Source: CAZKVJ01 sp964556225 (GTDB taxonomy: Bacteria > Actinomycetota > Acidimicrobiia > Acidimicrobiales > Ilumatobacteraceae). From it: 64,000 nucleotides of DNA. A program made the position numbers and the translations under genes. Within the stretch, counting starts at the first letter, position 1, and each line of letters begins with the position of its first letter. The notes below the pieces were generated by a model. The model was given only the letters and a program-made list of their open reading frames with translations, was not told where the DNA came from and made no database searches. Positions 21,944 through 30,885 of the stretch are shown here, in pieces. The DNA is taken from positions 14,123-78,122 of the forward strand of contig CAZKVJ010000017.1 in assembly GCA_964556225.1 (NCBI GenBank), read 5' to 3'.

Positions 21944-24889
21944 TCAGCCGCCGACGCCGGCCAGCACGGCGTCGATGGTCTCCTGCGGGACGCCGCAGTC
22001 GAGCGCCGCCTGCACCACCGGCTCCACTGCCGCCGGCTCGAACGTGGCGATGCCCATCGCCAGGAGATCGGCCTCGCTCACCCGCCCGAGCAGCACGTCG
22101 GCGGTGCAGACGGCCTGGTTGGCCGGGACACCGTTGGCGGTCATGAGGTCGTAGAGCGCGCCGGCGACCGTGCCGGCGGGCCGCTCGGTCCCGTAGCTGC
22201 TCGGGTCGACCGGACCCTCCGGCACCGTGGCCGGCGGCTCGGTCGTGGTGGTCGGGGGCAAGGTGACCGCAGTGAACTCACCGGTCGCCGCCACGGCCTC
22301 GTCGGACCCGACGTCGGAGCTCGACACCATGGCCAGCACGCCGGCGGCGAGGGCCACAGCAGCGACGCTCGTCACGACGGCGGCGGCACCGCGCGGCCGA
22401 GCGGCCAGGCGCACCGCGCCACCGCTCGGCTCCACGCCGATGAGGCCGTGGGTGTCGGCCCAGACCATCGCCGGCGGCATCACCACGAGCGCCGCCAGCA
22501 CGGCGGTCGCCACGTTCATGGTGACGACCAGGCCGAAGTCGCGCAGCAGGGGCAGCGGCGAGATCGCCAGCACGGCGAAGCCGCTGATGACGGTGACGGC
22601 CGAGGTGAAGAAGGCCCGGCCCGTGCGACGGGCGGCGGTGTCAACGGCCCGCTTGGGTTCGAGCGAGCGCTCCCGCTCCTCGAGGTAGCGGGCCAGGATG
22701 AGCACGCTGAACTCGGTGCAGGTGGCGATGATGAGCGGGCCGCTCACGGTGGTGAGCGGGCTGAGGGTCACGTCGAGGAGCCACACCAGCACACCCGACA
22801 GGCCGATCGCCAGCACCACCGGGACCAGCGCGAGCAGGCCACGGGCCAGGCTGCGGTGACGCAGGATCAGCCACAGCGCCGCCGCCCCCAGGGCCAGATA
22901 GGTGAGCAGCGCCCGGTTCGCCGAGAGGTTCTCGAGCAGTCCGACGCCCACGACCGCGAGCCCGGAGGGCACCGCCTTCACCGGCGCCTGACCGGTCGGC
23001 AGACCGACGGTGAGCACGCTGTCGGACGGCAGGTCCAGGGCGGCCAGGCGGGCGTCGAGATCGTCGCGCAGCTCCTGGACGAGCACGGCTTGCTCTTCGA
23101 GGCTCTGGGGTGCCAGGCGAAGGTTCACCTGGGTGGCGGTGAGGTCCTCGGCCAGCAGCACCTTGGCGACGTCAGCGGGCATGGAGGCGGCGCCACCCTC
23201 CATGTCGGCCCGGGTCGGGACCAGCTCGCTCGCTCCGGGCACCTCGATGATCTGCGACATCGTGCCGACGAGGCTGTCGGTGCCGACGATGCGCTCCCGG
23301 GCGTCGGCATCACGGATGAACTCGTCGAGCATGGCGGTGAGCGTGGGGTCGAAGACGTTGTTGGCCTGGACCAGGATGCCGAGCGTGCTCGCGAACCCGG
23401 TTCGCTCCTCGAGCAGGTGGATGTCCTCGACGGTCTGGGAGCTCTGATCGATCCAGCGCACCGGGTCGCTCTCGATGCGGGTGTCCTCCTCCGCGTTGAT
23501 GCCGGCGAACAGCAGCACCACGGCGACCACGGCGATCGGCACGGCCGACCACGGCGGCAGCGACCCCAACCACACGATCACCCGCTCGAGCAGGTGCGGA
23601 CCCGTCTCGGCCTTGGCCGGCTTCCAGTGCCGGGCCCCGAGCACCGTCGCCGGGATGACGAGCGCGGTGAGCATCACCACCACGATCCCGACCGCGAGCA
23701 GCACGCCGAAGTCGCGGATCATCGGCACCTTCGACACCTGCAGGGCCATGAAGGCCACGACGGCGGTGATGGTGGCGGTGACGATCGCCGGCGCCAGGTT
23801 CGCCATCGCCTCCGAAACCGGGTGCGACTCCTTGTCGAGCAGCGACTCCTCGGCGATGCGGTTGTGCATCTGGATCGCGAAGTCGATGCCCAGGCCGATC
23901 AGGATCGGCAGGCCGGAGATGGTGACGAGCGAGAGGTCGATCCCCAGGTATCCGAGCGCCGAGAACGCCCAGACGACCCCGACCAGGACGGTGAGCAGCG
24001 GCAGCAGACGCAGGCGCACCCGGAACAGGAAGGTGAGCACGACGGCCATCACCACGATCGCGACCAGCCCGAGCGTGGCCATTCCCTGCTGGAGGTAGTC
24101 GTTGATCTCGCTCAGGTACAGCGGGGCGCCCGTCACGGTCAGCGTCGCGTTCTCGAACTCGGCGGTGCTCATGACCTCGATCACCGCGTCGGTGCCGACC
24201 CCCAGCTCGTCGAGGCTGGCGTTGCCGTTGATGAGCACCCCGCCAACGGCGACCTGCTGGTTCGGGAACGTCGACAGCAACGACGTGCGGATGACCCGGT
24301 CCGCGTCGGCCGGCGCGGTGAGCACGCCATCGGTGAGCGTGTAGCCGTCGTTGGCGTAGATGAGGAAGTCGTTCCAGGCCGGGTTCTGCATGTCCTGCTC
24401 GTCGACCTCGCCGAGCCGGGCCAGGCTCACCTGGATGTCGGCCTGGCGCAGGGCCTGCGCCGCCGGGTCGGTCTCCCGCTCGGCGGCCGAGATCAGCGCG
24501 TTCGTCCCCACGCCCGACACGGCGATCTCGTGGCTGAACTCCATCGACGTGAACGGGCTGACGACCGCGTACACCTCGGGGATGGCGCGCAGCTCCGCTT
24601 CGACCCGCTCGAACTCGGCGATGTTCGCCGGCGTGAACAGGTCCGCGACGTCGGTGCCCTCGTCCATCTCGAACAGCAGGATCACCGTCTCACCGCCGAA
24701 GGCGTCCTGGTAGGCCACGTTGTCCTTGGCAACCTGCGACGCCGGGTTCAGGTAGCTGTCCTGCCCCGTGGCGAAGTCCACGCGGGCGAACCCGACCGCC
24801 AGCACGACGGTCACTGCCACGACGGCGAGGGTCACGAGCACCCAGTGACGACCGAGCGCTCGTCCGAAGCTGCGCCAGAACCGCTCCAC
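21944..24889 (-). CDS. MMPL/RND-superfamily membrane transporter with C-terminal Cys-containing domain
   Basis: A 981-residue RND-type exporter: two repeats, each with one helix, a large extracytoplasmic loop and a five-helix MMPL bundle. The N-terminal helix is HWVLVTLAVVAVTVVLAVGF. The first bundle contains ISGLPILIGLGIDFAIQMHN and the second SGPLIIATCTEFSVLILARYLEE, where the charged residues of helix 4 lie. The protein ends in a Thr/Pro linker and a ~75-residue helical domain with two Cys (QAVCTADVLLGR, AALDCGVPQET). GTG 24889 was preferred over an upstream GTG because GGTGGAG precedes it. Relatives export lipids or hopanoids; substrate unknown. Confidence 0.85.
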   Translation of the reverse strand: MERFWRSFGRALGRHWVLVTLAVVAVTVVLAVGFARVDFATGQDSYLNPASQVAKDNVAYQDAFGGETVILLFEMDEGTDVADLFTPANIAEFERVEAELRAIPEVYAVVSPFTSMEFSHEIAVSGVGTNALISAAERETDPAAQALRQADIQVSLARLGEVDEQDMQNPAWNDFLIYANDGYTLTDGVLTAPADADRVIRTSLLSTFPNQQVAVGGVLINGNASLDELGVGTDAVIEVMSTAEFENATLTVTGAPLYLSEINDYLQQGMATLGLVAIVVMAVVLTFLFRVRLRLLPLLTVLVGVVWAFSALGYLGIDLSLVTISGLPILIGLGIDFAIQMHNRIAEESLLDKESHPVSEAMANLAPAIVTATITAVVAFMALQVSKVPMIRDFGVLLAVGIVVVMLTALVIPATVLGARHWKPAKAETGPHLLERVIVWLGSLPPWSAVPIAVVAVVLLFAGINAEEDTRIESDPVRWIDQSSQTVEDIHLLEERTGFASTLGILVQANNVFDPTLTAMLDEFIRDADARERIVGTDSLVGTMSQIIEVPGASELVPTRADMEGGAASMPADVAKVLLAEDLTATQVNLRLAPQSLEEQAVLVQELRDDLDARLAALDLPSDSVLTVGLPTGQAPVKAVPSGLAVVGVGLLENLSANRALLTYLALGAAALWLILRHRSLARGLLALVPVVLAIGLSGVLVWLLDVTLSPLTTVSGPLIIATCTEFSVLILARYLEERERSLEPKRAVDTAARRTGRAFFTSAVTVISGFAVLAISPLPLLRDFGLVVTMNVATAVLAALVVMPPAMVWADTHGLIGVEPSGGAVRLAARPRGAAAVVTSVAAVALAAGVLAMVSSSDVGSDEAVAATGEFTAVTLPPTTTTEPPATVPEGPVDPSSYGTERPAGTVAGALYDLMTANGVPANQAVCTADVLLGRVSEADLLAMGIATFEPAAVEPVVQAALDCGVPQETIDAVLAGVGG

Positions 24890-24918
24890 GCTCCACCCCC
24901 CAAGGGTGACGACGAACC

Positions 24919-24946
24919 GTGTCCGCCCGACGCACGGGCCGGACAC
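24919..24946. promoter_or_regulatory. Imperfect palindrome between divergent MMPL and DGAT genes
   Basis: GTGTCCG-CCCG (24919-24929) is mirrored by CGGG-C-CGGACAC (24935-24946) with one bulged base and a 5-nt centre. It lies just upstream of the MMPL gene, so it may be an operator. Confidence 0.3.
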
Positions 24947-25067
24947 CGGACAATGTGCGCCGCCGGGTCCGAGGGCAGCCAGGGCACGAAGTCCCCGGAC
25001 GTGGACCTTCGGCCCTTAACGAGACCCCTGCACACGGACGACGCTGGCGAGGAAGGGGGACGAGCCC

Positions 25068-26468
25068 ATGGACGACCGCTTCGACGATCGGATGAACGCC
25101 TCCGACACGACGCTGTGGCGGATCGAGCGCGACCCGTCGCTGCGGACGACGATCCTGGGCATCGCGCTCCTCGACGGCACGCCCGAGTGGCATCGGCTGC
25201 GCGAGCGGATCGCGACCGTGACCGAGCAGCTGCCGCGCCTTCGCCAGCGGGTCGTCTCGCCTGGGCTCGCCGGAGGGACACCACGCTGGGTCGAGGACCC
25301 CACGTTCGACCTCGACTTCCACCTCCGCCGCATCGTGGCACCAGCGCCGGCCGATCTGGCGACCGTCTACGAGCTCGCGGCGCCGGTGGTGATGGCCCCG
25401 TTCGACCGTGACCGGCCGCTGTGGGAGTTCACGCTGGTCGAGGGGCTCGCCGACGGTCGCTGCGCCCTCCTGCAGAAGATCCACCACTCGTCCACCGATG
25501 GGGTGGGCGCCGTGAAGATGGCCCGGCTGCTCTTCGACGACGGCGCCGCTCCGCCGCCGGCCGTCGAGCGGGCGAGGGAACCCGACGACGACCCGCTCGG
25601 GCGGTTCCTGCAGGACTGGGGCGACCAGTGGCGCCAGGCGACGGCCGCCGCCCAGCACGGCATCGCCGCCCTGCCCCACCTGCTCGAGTCCACCATGCGC
25701 CACCCCGCCCGAGCGGTTGACGGTGCCGTCCGCACCACCGAGTCCATCGCCAAGCTGATGCGGCCCGTCAGCGAGCCGCTGTCACCGGTGATGCGCCGCC
25801 GAGGGCTCTCCCGGCGGGTGACCGGGCTCGAGCTGGCGCTCGACGACATGCGGGCTGCGGCGCATCGCGCCGGCGGCACCATGAACGACGCCTTCCTCGC
25901 GGCGCTGGCCGGCGGGATGGCCCGCTATCACCATCGTCACGACGCCGACGTCCCGTCGCTGCGGGTCACCATGCCGATCAACCTGCGCTCCGCCGACGAC
26001 GCGATCGGCAACAACCGGTTCACGCCCGTGCGCCTCCACCTGCCGCTCGACGTGGAGGACCCCGTCGCCCGGATGCGCCGGATGCACGAGATCACCGGCT
26101 CGTGGCGGCGCGAGCCGGGGCTGCGCTTCACCGGTGCGGTGGCGGGCGTGCTCAACCTGCTCCCCGAAGCGGTGACCGCCGCCGTGCTGGGTTCGATGCT
26201 CAAGGCGGTCGACCTCGTGGCGAGCAACGTCCCCGGTCTCGAGGAGCAGGTGTCGCTCGCAGGGATCCCCGTGCTCCGCCAGTACGCCTTCGCTCCGCCC
26301 TCGGGCGCCGCCTTCAGCGCCACACTCCACAGCTACGCCGGAGGTCTCACGCTGGGGCTGATGCTCGACACGGCTGCCGTCACCGACCCTGCCACGCTCG
26401 TGGAGTGCGTGCGAGAAGGCTTCGACGAGATCTTGGCCGTCCGACCGACGAGGAGGACACAGCGATGA
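25068..26468 (+). CDS. Wax ester synthase/diacylglycerol acyltransferase (WS/DGAT), first of pair
   Basis: A 466-residue WS/DGAT enzyme, which uses acyl-CoA to esterify diacylglycerol or a fatty alcohol. The catalytic HHxxxDG motif is HHSSTDG at residues 139-145, preceded by the family's FDRDRPLWEFTLVEGL. Other family parts are VTMPINLRSADDAIGNNRFTP and LVASNVPGLEEQVSLAGIPV. The N-terminus, NASDTTLWRIERDPSLRTTI, is shifted from the commoner LSPLDAxFLxxE. It overlaps the second WS/DGAT gene by 4 bp (ATGA). Confidence 0.92.
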   Translation: MDDRFDDRMNASDTTLWRIERDPSLRTTILGIALLDGTPEWHRLRERIATVTEQLPRLRQRVVSPGLAGGTPRWVEDPTFDLDFHLRRIVAPAPADLATVYELAAPVVMAPFDRDRPLWEFTLVEGLADGRCALLQKIHHSSTDGVGAVKMARLLFDDGAAPPPAVERAREPDDDPLGRFLQDWGDQWRQATAAAQHGIAALPHLLESTMRHPARAVDGAVRTTESIAKLMRPVSEPLSPVMRRRGLSRRVTGLELALDDMRAAAHRAGGTMNDAFLAALAGGMARYHHRHDADVPSLRVTMPINLRSADDAIGNNRFTPVRLHLPLDVEDPVARMRRMHEITGSWRREPGLRFTGAVAGVLNLLPEAVTAAVLGSMLKAVDLVASNVPGLEEQVSLAGIPVLRQYAFAPPSGAAFSATLHSYAGGLTLGLMLDTAAVTDPATLVECVREGFDEILAVRPTRRTQR

Positions 26469-27928
26469 GTGCCGATCGGCTCACCGCGCTCGACCACAGC
26501 TTCCTGCTCCTGGAGAGCAACCACACGCCGATGCACGTCGGTGCCGTGCTCGTGCTCGACGGTGAGCGTCTGCGCGACGCGGAAGGCCGCTTCCGACTCG
26601 ACGACGTGCGCCAGCACCTGAGCGACCGGCTGCACCTCGTCCCCCGGCTGCGCCAGGTCGTGCGCGAGGTGCCGTTCGACCTCGCCCGACCGGTCTGGGT
26701 CGACGACGAGGACTTCGACCTCGAGCACCACGTCCGTCTCACCACGCTCCCCGCGCCCGGCGACGAAGCAGCACTGATCCGCTTGGTCGAGGAGCTGATG
26801 ATGGGCGTGCTCGATCGGAGCCGGCCGCTGTGGGAGTGGTGGTTCGTCGACGGCCTGCCCGACGGTCGAGTCGCACTGGTGGAGAAGCTGCACCACGCGC
26901 TGATCGACGGGGTGTCCGGGGTGCAGCTCACCGCAGCCCTCACGGATCTCGGCGACCTGATGGAGCCCACGCCCGGGCCGTGGACCCCGCGCCCGGCACC
27001 GTCGACCGCGATGCTGGTGGTGGACGCGCTCGACGAGCTGGCTCGCGAGCCGGTGCGCATCCTCCGCTCGATCGCCGGCCTCGTCGGCGGCGGCCTGGGC
27101 GAGGTCCGCCGCCGGTCCGCAACGCTGGCCACCATCACCCGTCGGGGAACGGTTGCGCCGCCCACCTCGCTGAACGTGCCGATCGGCACGCATCGGACGC
27201 TGGTCCCCGTGCGGGTGTCGCTCAGCCAGGTGAAGGAGGTGGCGCACGCCCACGACGCCAAGGTGAACGACGTCCTCCTCACGATGGTGGCCGGGGGCGT
27301 CCGGGCACTGCTCGCGGAGCGTGGCGACGAGCTCTCCGACCGGCCGCTGCACATCGCCGTGCCGGAGAACGTCCGCACCGACGCCGAGCACCTCGCGCTC
27401 GGGAACCGAGTCAGCGGGTTCCTGGCGTCGTTCTCGCCCGACGACGCGATGTCGCCGGTCGAGTGCCTCCACCATCTGCGCGATGAGATGCGCGCCCGCC
27501 GGGCCGAGCATCAAGACGAGGGCGTGTCGAGGCTGCTGAGCGGCCTCGACCACCTGCCGGTGGCGCTGGCCCGCCTCACCGTCCCCCTCGTCCACCAGCA
27601 GCCCTTCGCGAACATGGTGGTGACGAACGTGCCCGGGCCCCGGGAGCAGCTCACCCTCATGGGCGCGCCGATCGAGGAGATCCTGCCGATCGTCCCCCTC
27701 GCCGGGAACCTGAGCGCCGGCGTCGCCGTGCTGTCGTACCAGGACCAGCTGGTCCTGACCATCCATGCCGACGCCGACGCGTGCCCCGACGCCACCGTGA
27801 TGGCGCACGGCATGGCGGCCACCCTCGACGCCCTCTGGGCGGAGTCGCTGTCCGTGCAGGTCCCGGCGGGTCAGCGCAGCCGCTCGACGTCGAGGCGCCG
27901 GGCGTCCTCGACGAGGTTGATCTCGTAG
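26465..27928 (+). CDS. Wax ester synthase/diacylglycerol acyltransferase (WS/DGAT), second of pair
   Basis: A 487-residue enzyme with the standard N-terminus RLTALDHSFLLLESNHTPMHVG, FDLARPVWVDDEDFDLEHHV, the catalytic HHALIDG at residues 143-149, and FANMVVTNVPGPREQL near the end. It is more typical than its upstream partner; the two are diverged enough to suspect different acyl acceptors. The last ~20 Arg/Ser-rich residues lie over the 3' end of the convergent oxygenase gene (58-bp overlap). Confidence 0.93.
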   Translation: MSADRLTALDHSFLLLESNHTPMHVGAVLVLDGERLRDAEGRFRLDDVRQHLSDRLHLVPRLRQVVREVPFDLARPVWVDDEDFDLEHHVRLTTLPAPGDEAALIRLVEELMMGVLDRSRPLWEWWFVDGLPDGRVALVEKLHHALIDGVSGVQLTAALTDLGDLMEPTPGPWTPRPAPSTAMLVVDALDELAREPVRILRSIAGLVGGGLGEVRRRSATLATITRRGTVAPPTSLNVPIGTHRTLVPVRVSLSQVKEVAHAHDAKVNDVLLTMVAGGVRALLAERGDELSDRPLHIAVPENVRTDAEHLALGNRVSGFLASFSPDDAMSPVECLHHLRDEMRARRAEHQDEGVSRLLSGLDHLPVALARLTVPLVHQQPFANMVVTNVPGPREQLTLMGAPIEEILPIVPLAGNLSAGVAVLSYQDQLVLTIHADADACPDATVMAHGMAATLDALWAESLSVQVPAGQRSRSTSRRRASSTRLIS

Positions 27929-28854
27929 AGCACCTTGTCGAGCGCGTCGGCGGAGGTCATCGCCGACCAGCGCTGGGGATGCTCGGGGGTGCAGCACGAG
28001 GCCACCGGGGTGAGAAGCGTCCACGGCGTCGGGTGGCAGAACTGCACGACGCTGTAGCGCTCACCCTGGAACCCGGGAGCGGCCACGACGCGGTGGACAC
28101 CGGTCGGGATGACCCCGTTCGTGAGCCGCTCGAGCATCATGCCGGTGTTGATGATCACCTGGCCGGCGGGCGGGACGGCGTCGACCCAGCCGTCCGCGGT
28201 GCGCACCTGCAGCCCGGCGGCCGTCGCCCGGGGCAGCGCGGTGATGAGGTTGATGTCACCGTGCTCGGCCGCCCACACGTGACCGCCCGGCGGCGCGTCG
28301 GCCATGGCCGGGTAGCGGATGGCACGGGTGAGGGTGGCACCGTTGGTGGTCATCTCGTCGAAGAAGGTCTCGTGGCAGCCGATGGCCACGGCGATGACCC
28401 GGAGGAACCGCCGCTGGAGGTCCTCGATCCGGTCGTGGAACGCGTAGAGCACCTCGCCGATGCCGGGCACGGCCGCGTCGGGGACGACCTGGTCGCCGTA
28501 GCGGTGCGGGTACCGGGTGCGCAGCGGATGGCCTTCGGGCAGGGCCCGACCCCAGTTCAGCATCTCCTTCCAGTCGGCGGCATCGCTCGACGCCGCCGTC
28601 TCCACCAGCAGCCCGGTGTAGCCCGTCTGGCCGTGGCTGCCCGGCGCCACGAAGCGCTGCTTCACCTCCGTGGGCAAGGAGAAGAACTCCGCCAGCATCG
28701 AGTAGGCCGAGTCGAGCAGGTCGTCGGGCAGGTCGTGGCTGGTGTACACGAAGCCGGTGGCCAGGCTGCGGCGCACCCCGTCGACGACGGCCCGGCGCCG
28801 ATCCGTGCTCCCCCGCTCGAACCCCAGGAGATCGACGTCCAGGATCTCACTCAC
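27871..28854 (-). CDS. 2-oxoglutarate/Fe(II) dioxygenase, isopenicillin-N-synthase-like
   Basis: A 327-residue member of the 2OG-Fe(II) oxygenase superfamily. Early residues VDGVRRSLATGFVYTSHDLPDDLL match the DIOX_N half. The iron triad is in EHGDINLITAL (HxD) and TGVHRVV (distal His), with 2OG-binding RxS in GERYSVVQF. GQVIINTGMMLERLTNG is the conserved jelly-roll stretch. GTG 28854 was chosen because TACCGT ends 6 nt before it. Downstream of an FAH-family hydrolase and a PLP enzyme on the same strand, so a small-molecule catabolic role is plausible. Confidence 0.87.
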   Translation of the reverse strand: MSEILDVDLLGFERGSTDRRRAVVDGVRRSLATGFVYTSHDLPDDLLDSAYSMLAEFFSLPTEVKQRFVAPGSHGQTGYTGLLVETAASSDAADWKEMLNWGRALPEGHPLRTRYPHRYGDQVVPDAAVPGIGEVLYAFHDRIEDLQRRFLRVIAVAIGCHETFFDEMTTNGATLTRAIRYPAMADAPPGGHVWAAEHGDINLITALPRATAAGLQVRTADGWVDAVPPAGQVIINTGMMLERLTNGVIPTGVHRVVAAPGFQGERYSVVQFCHPTPWTLLTPVASCCTPEHPQRWSAMTSADALDKVLYEINLVEDARRLDVERLR

Positions 28855-28860
28855 CTGCCC

Positions 28861-28866
28861 ACGGTA
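28861..28866 (-). promoter_or_regulatory. -10 box (TACCGT) of a leaderless promoter
   Basis: TACCGT on the minus strand ends 6 nt before GTG 28854, within the 35-nt gap after the FAH-family gene. Confidence 0.5.
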
Positions 28867-28889
28867 CCCCTCCCCCCACTTCGGCGGGG

Positions 28890-29750
28890 TCAGCGCACGA
28901 CGACGGCGTTGCGCATCGTGCCGATCCCGTCGATCTCGGTCTCGATGACCACGCCGGCGCGCAGGAACAGCGGCGGGGTGCGGGCGACGCCGACACCGCT
29001 GGGCGTCCCGGTCCACAGGAGGTCGCCCGGGAGGAACGTGATGTAGCGCGACAGCCACGCCACCAGAACGGGCACGGGGAAGATCAGGTCGCTCGTCGAG
29101 GACCGCTGCACCTCGACGTCGTCGATCCGGCACGACAGCTCGAGGGCGTCGGGGTCAGCCAGCTCGTCCGGCGTGACCAGGTAGGGACCGATGGGTCCGA
29201 AGGTGTCGTAGCTCTTGGCCACGGTGAACTGGCGGACCGGCTCGCGGTACTGCTCGGTCCGATCGGAGATGTCCTGGCCGCAGGTGACGCCGGCCAGGTG
29301 CGCCCAAGCGTCGGCTTCGTCGACGCCGTGGCAGCGCCGGCCGAACACGATGACCAGCTCGGCCTCGTAGTCGACCCGATCACGGCCGTCGGGGACGACG
29401 ACATCGTCGTACGGACCGCACACGGCGTTCTCCGACTTGCCGAACACGGCGGGCTCAGCCGGCAGCTCCCGGCCCGTCTCCAGCGCGTGCTGCCGGTAGT
29501 TCAGCGCCACGCCGAACCCCTTCGCCGGGCGTGGCACCGGCGGGCCGAGCCGCGCCGGGTCGAGCGCCGGCCAGTCGGTCGGGTTCACCGATGCCGCCAG
29601 CTCGCGCAGCGCCGGGTGGGTGGCCAGGTCGGACAGGATCATCGGATCTGCACTCAGCGTGCCCCCGCTGGCGCGATTGACGTCGACCGCGTGCCGGAGC
29701 GCGTTGTCGATCACCAGGGTCGACCGACCGGCGTAGTTCGCGAGGCGCAT
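28890..29750 (-). CDS. Fumarylacetoacetate hydrolase family protein
   Basis: A 286-residue FAH-family protein. The conserved core is seen in GVALNYRQHALETG, VFGKSENAVCGPYDDVV, the metal-binding VDYEAELVIVFGRRC, VTCGQDISDRTEQ, FGPIGPYLVT and GDLLWTGTPSGVGVAR. Members hydrolyse or decarboxylate 2,4-diketo acids in aromatic or sugar catabolism; which reaction applies here cannot be told. It lies 47 nt after the PLP-enzyme gene, likely in the same transcript. Confidence 0.9.
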   Translation of the reverse strand: MRLANYAGRSTLVIDNALRHAVDVNRASGGTLSADPMILSDLATHPALRELAASVNPTDWPALDPARLGPPVPRPAKGFGVALNYRQHALETGRELPAEPAVFGKSENAVCGPYDDVVVPDGRDRVDYEAELVIVFGRRCHGVDEADAWAHLAGVTCGQDISDRTEQYREPVRQFTVAKSYDTFGPIGPYLVTPDELADPDALELSCRIDDVEVQRSSTSDLIFPVPVLVAWLSRYITFLPGDLLWTGTPSGVGVARTPPLFLRAGVVIETEIDGIGTMRNAVVVR

Positions 29751-29797
29751 CCCGCGAGCCGATCACGCCGGCCGGGCGCGTGTCCAACCCGGAGCGC

Positions 29798-30820
29798 TCA
29801 GGGCGATCCGCCCGGCGCGAAGACCGCCGGCACTCCCCCGGTGTGGATCCACACCACGTCCGAACCTGGCGGCCAGCGGCCCGCCGTCGCGTGGCCGAGG
29901 AGCCCGGCGAAGCCCTTGCCGGTGTAGGTGCGGTCGAGCACCCAGGCGCCCGCGCGAGCCGCCCACCCGATGGCGGCATCGCCCTCGGGCGACGGGATCC
30001 CGTAGTCGTCGCCGAGCCAGGACGGGTCGATGACCACGTCGCCGTCTCGGACCAGCTCCGGGCCACCGCCCAGCAGGGCCAGGCTCTCGCGTGCCAGCTC
30101 GCCGACGTCCGGCGCGCCGGCGTTCACACCCTTCGCGACGCCGATGGCCAGCACCTCCGGCACGGCCGCACCGGTGGCGCGCCGCAGGGCTCGCCCGGCG
30201 ACCAACCCGGCATGCGTCCCGCCGCTCGACGACGTCACCACCACGGCGGCCGGATCGATGCCGAGCGAGTCGCACTGCGCCATCAGCTCGACGAACCCGG
30301 CGACGTAGCCGAGCGCGCCCACGGCCGTGGACCCGCCGATGGGGATGGAGTGGGGAACCAGGCCGTCCGCCGCCAGCTCGTCGGTCAGCTGTTCCCGCGC
30401 CACCTCGAGCTCGCCCCAGTGGTGCGCCGGCGTCCCCGTGAAGTGCTGGTGGGCGCCGAAGCGCTCGGAGAGCAGCTGGTTCCCGGTGAAGACCTCGGGT
30501 CGCTCGCCAGCGAGCACCAGGTGCACCTCCAGCCCGAGCACTGCCCCGGCCGCCGCCGTCGTGCGGCAGTGGTTGGACTGCCCGGCCCCGACCGTGACCA
30601 GGCAGGTCGCGCCGGCCGCCAGCGCCTCGGCGCACAGGAGCTCGAGCTTGCGGGCCTTGTTCCCCCCGAGTCCCAGGCCGGTGAGGTCGTCGCGCTTGAC
30701 CCACAGCCGGGCACCGCCCGGCAGCTCGCCGCCCGGCTCGAGCGGGGTCGGCAGCGTGGCCAGCCGGCAGCGCCCCACCTCGTCCAGCCGGCCGACGAGC
30801 GAGAGGGGGTCGATCGCCAC
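29798..30820 (-). CDS. PLP enzyme of the D-cysteine desulfhydrase / ACC deaminase family
   Basis: A 340-residue fold-type II PLP enzyme. PLP lysine in LGLGGNKARKLELL; GAGQSNHCRTTAAAGAVLG just after it is the phosphate-side motif shared by DcyD and AcdS; TSSSGGTHAGLVAGR binds the PLP phosphate; YTGKGFAGLLGH is near the end. ACC deaminase and D-cysteine desulfhydrase cannot be separated safely by eye. GTG 30820 is leaderless from TAACCT. Divergent from ung. Confidence 0.87.
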   Translation of the reverse strand: MAIDPLSLVGRLDEVGRCRLATLPTPLEPGGELPGGARLWVKRDDLTGLGLGGNKARKLELLCAEALAAGATCLVTVGAGQSNHCRTTAAAGAVLGLEVHLVLAGERPEVFTGNQLLSERFGAHQHFTGTPAHHWGELEVAREQLTDELAADGLVPHSIPIGGSTAVGALGYVAGFVELMAQCDSLGIDPAAVVVTSSSGGTHAGLVAGRALRRATGAAVPEVLAIGVAKGVNAGAPDVGELARESLALLGGGPELVRDGDVVIDPSWLGDDYGIPSPEGDAAIGWAARAGAWVLDRTYTGKGFAGLLGHATAGRWPPGSDVVWIHTGGVPAVFAPGGSP

Positions 30821-30826
30821 GGCCCG

Positions 30827-30832
30827 AGGTTA
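30827..30832 (-). promoter_or_regulatory. -10 box (TAACCT) of a leaderless promoter
   Basis: TAACCT on the minus strand ends 6 nt before GTG 30820 of the PLP-enzyme gene. Confidence 0.55.
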
Positions 30833-30836
30833 CGCC

Positions 30837-30863
30837 CCGAACCCTCGGACCGATTCGGTTCGG
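30837..30863. promoter_or_regulatory. Inverted repeat between divergent ung and PLP-enzyme genes
   Basis: CCGAACC (30837-30843) and GGTTCGG (30857-30863) form 7-bp arms around 13 nt. The left arm is just upstream of the minus-strand -10 box, and the right arm is 22 bp before the ung start, so a bound protein could affect both genes. Confidence 0.35.
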
Positions 30864-30885
30864 AGGGAGGGGCAGAATTCGGGGG

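Noticed and set aside
22448..25411. 987-codon open frame on the plus strand, with His/Asp/Gln/Arg-rich translation
   Set aside because: It is antisense to the MMPL transporter; high third-position GC leaves long stop-free frames in the complement. Composition is unlike any protein family.
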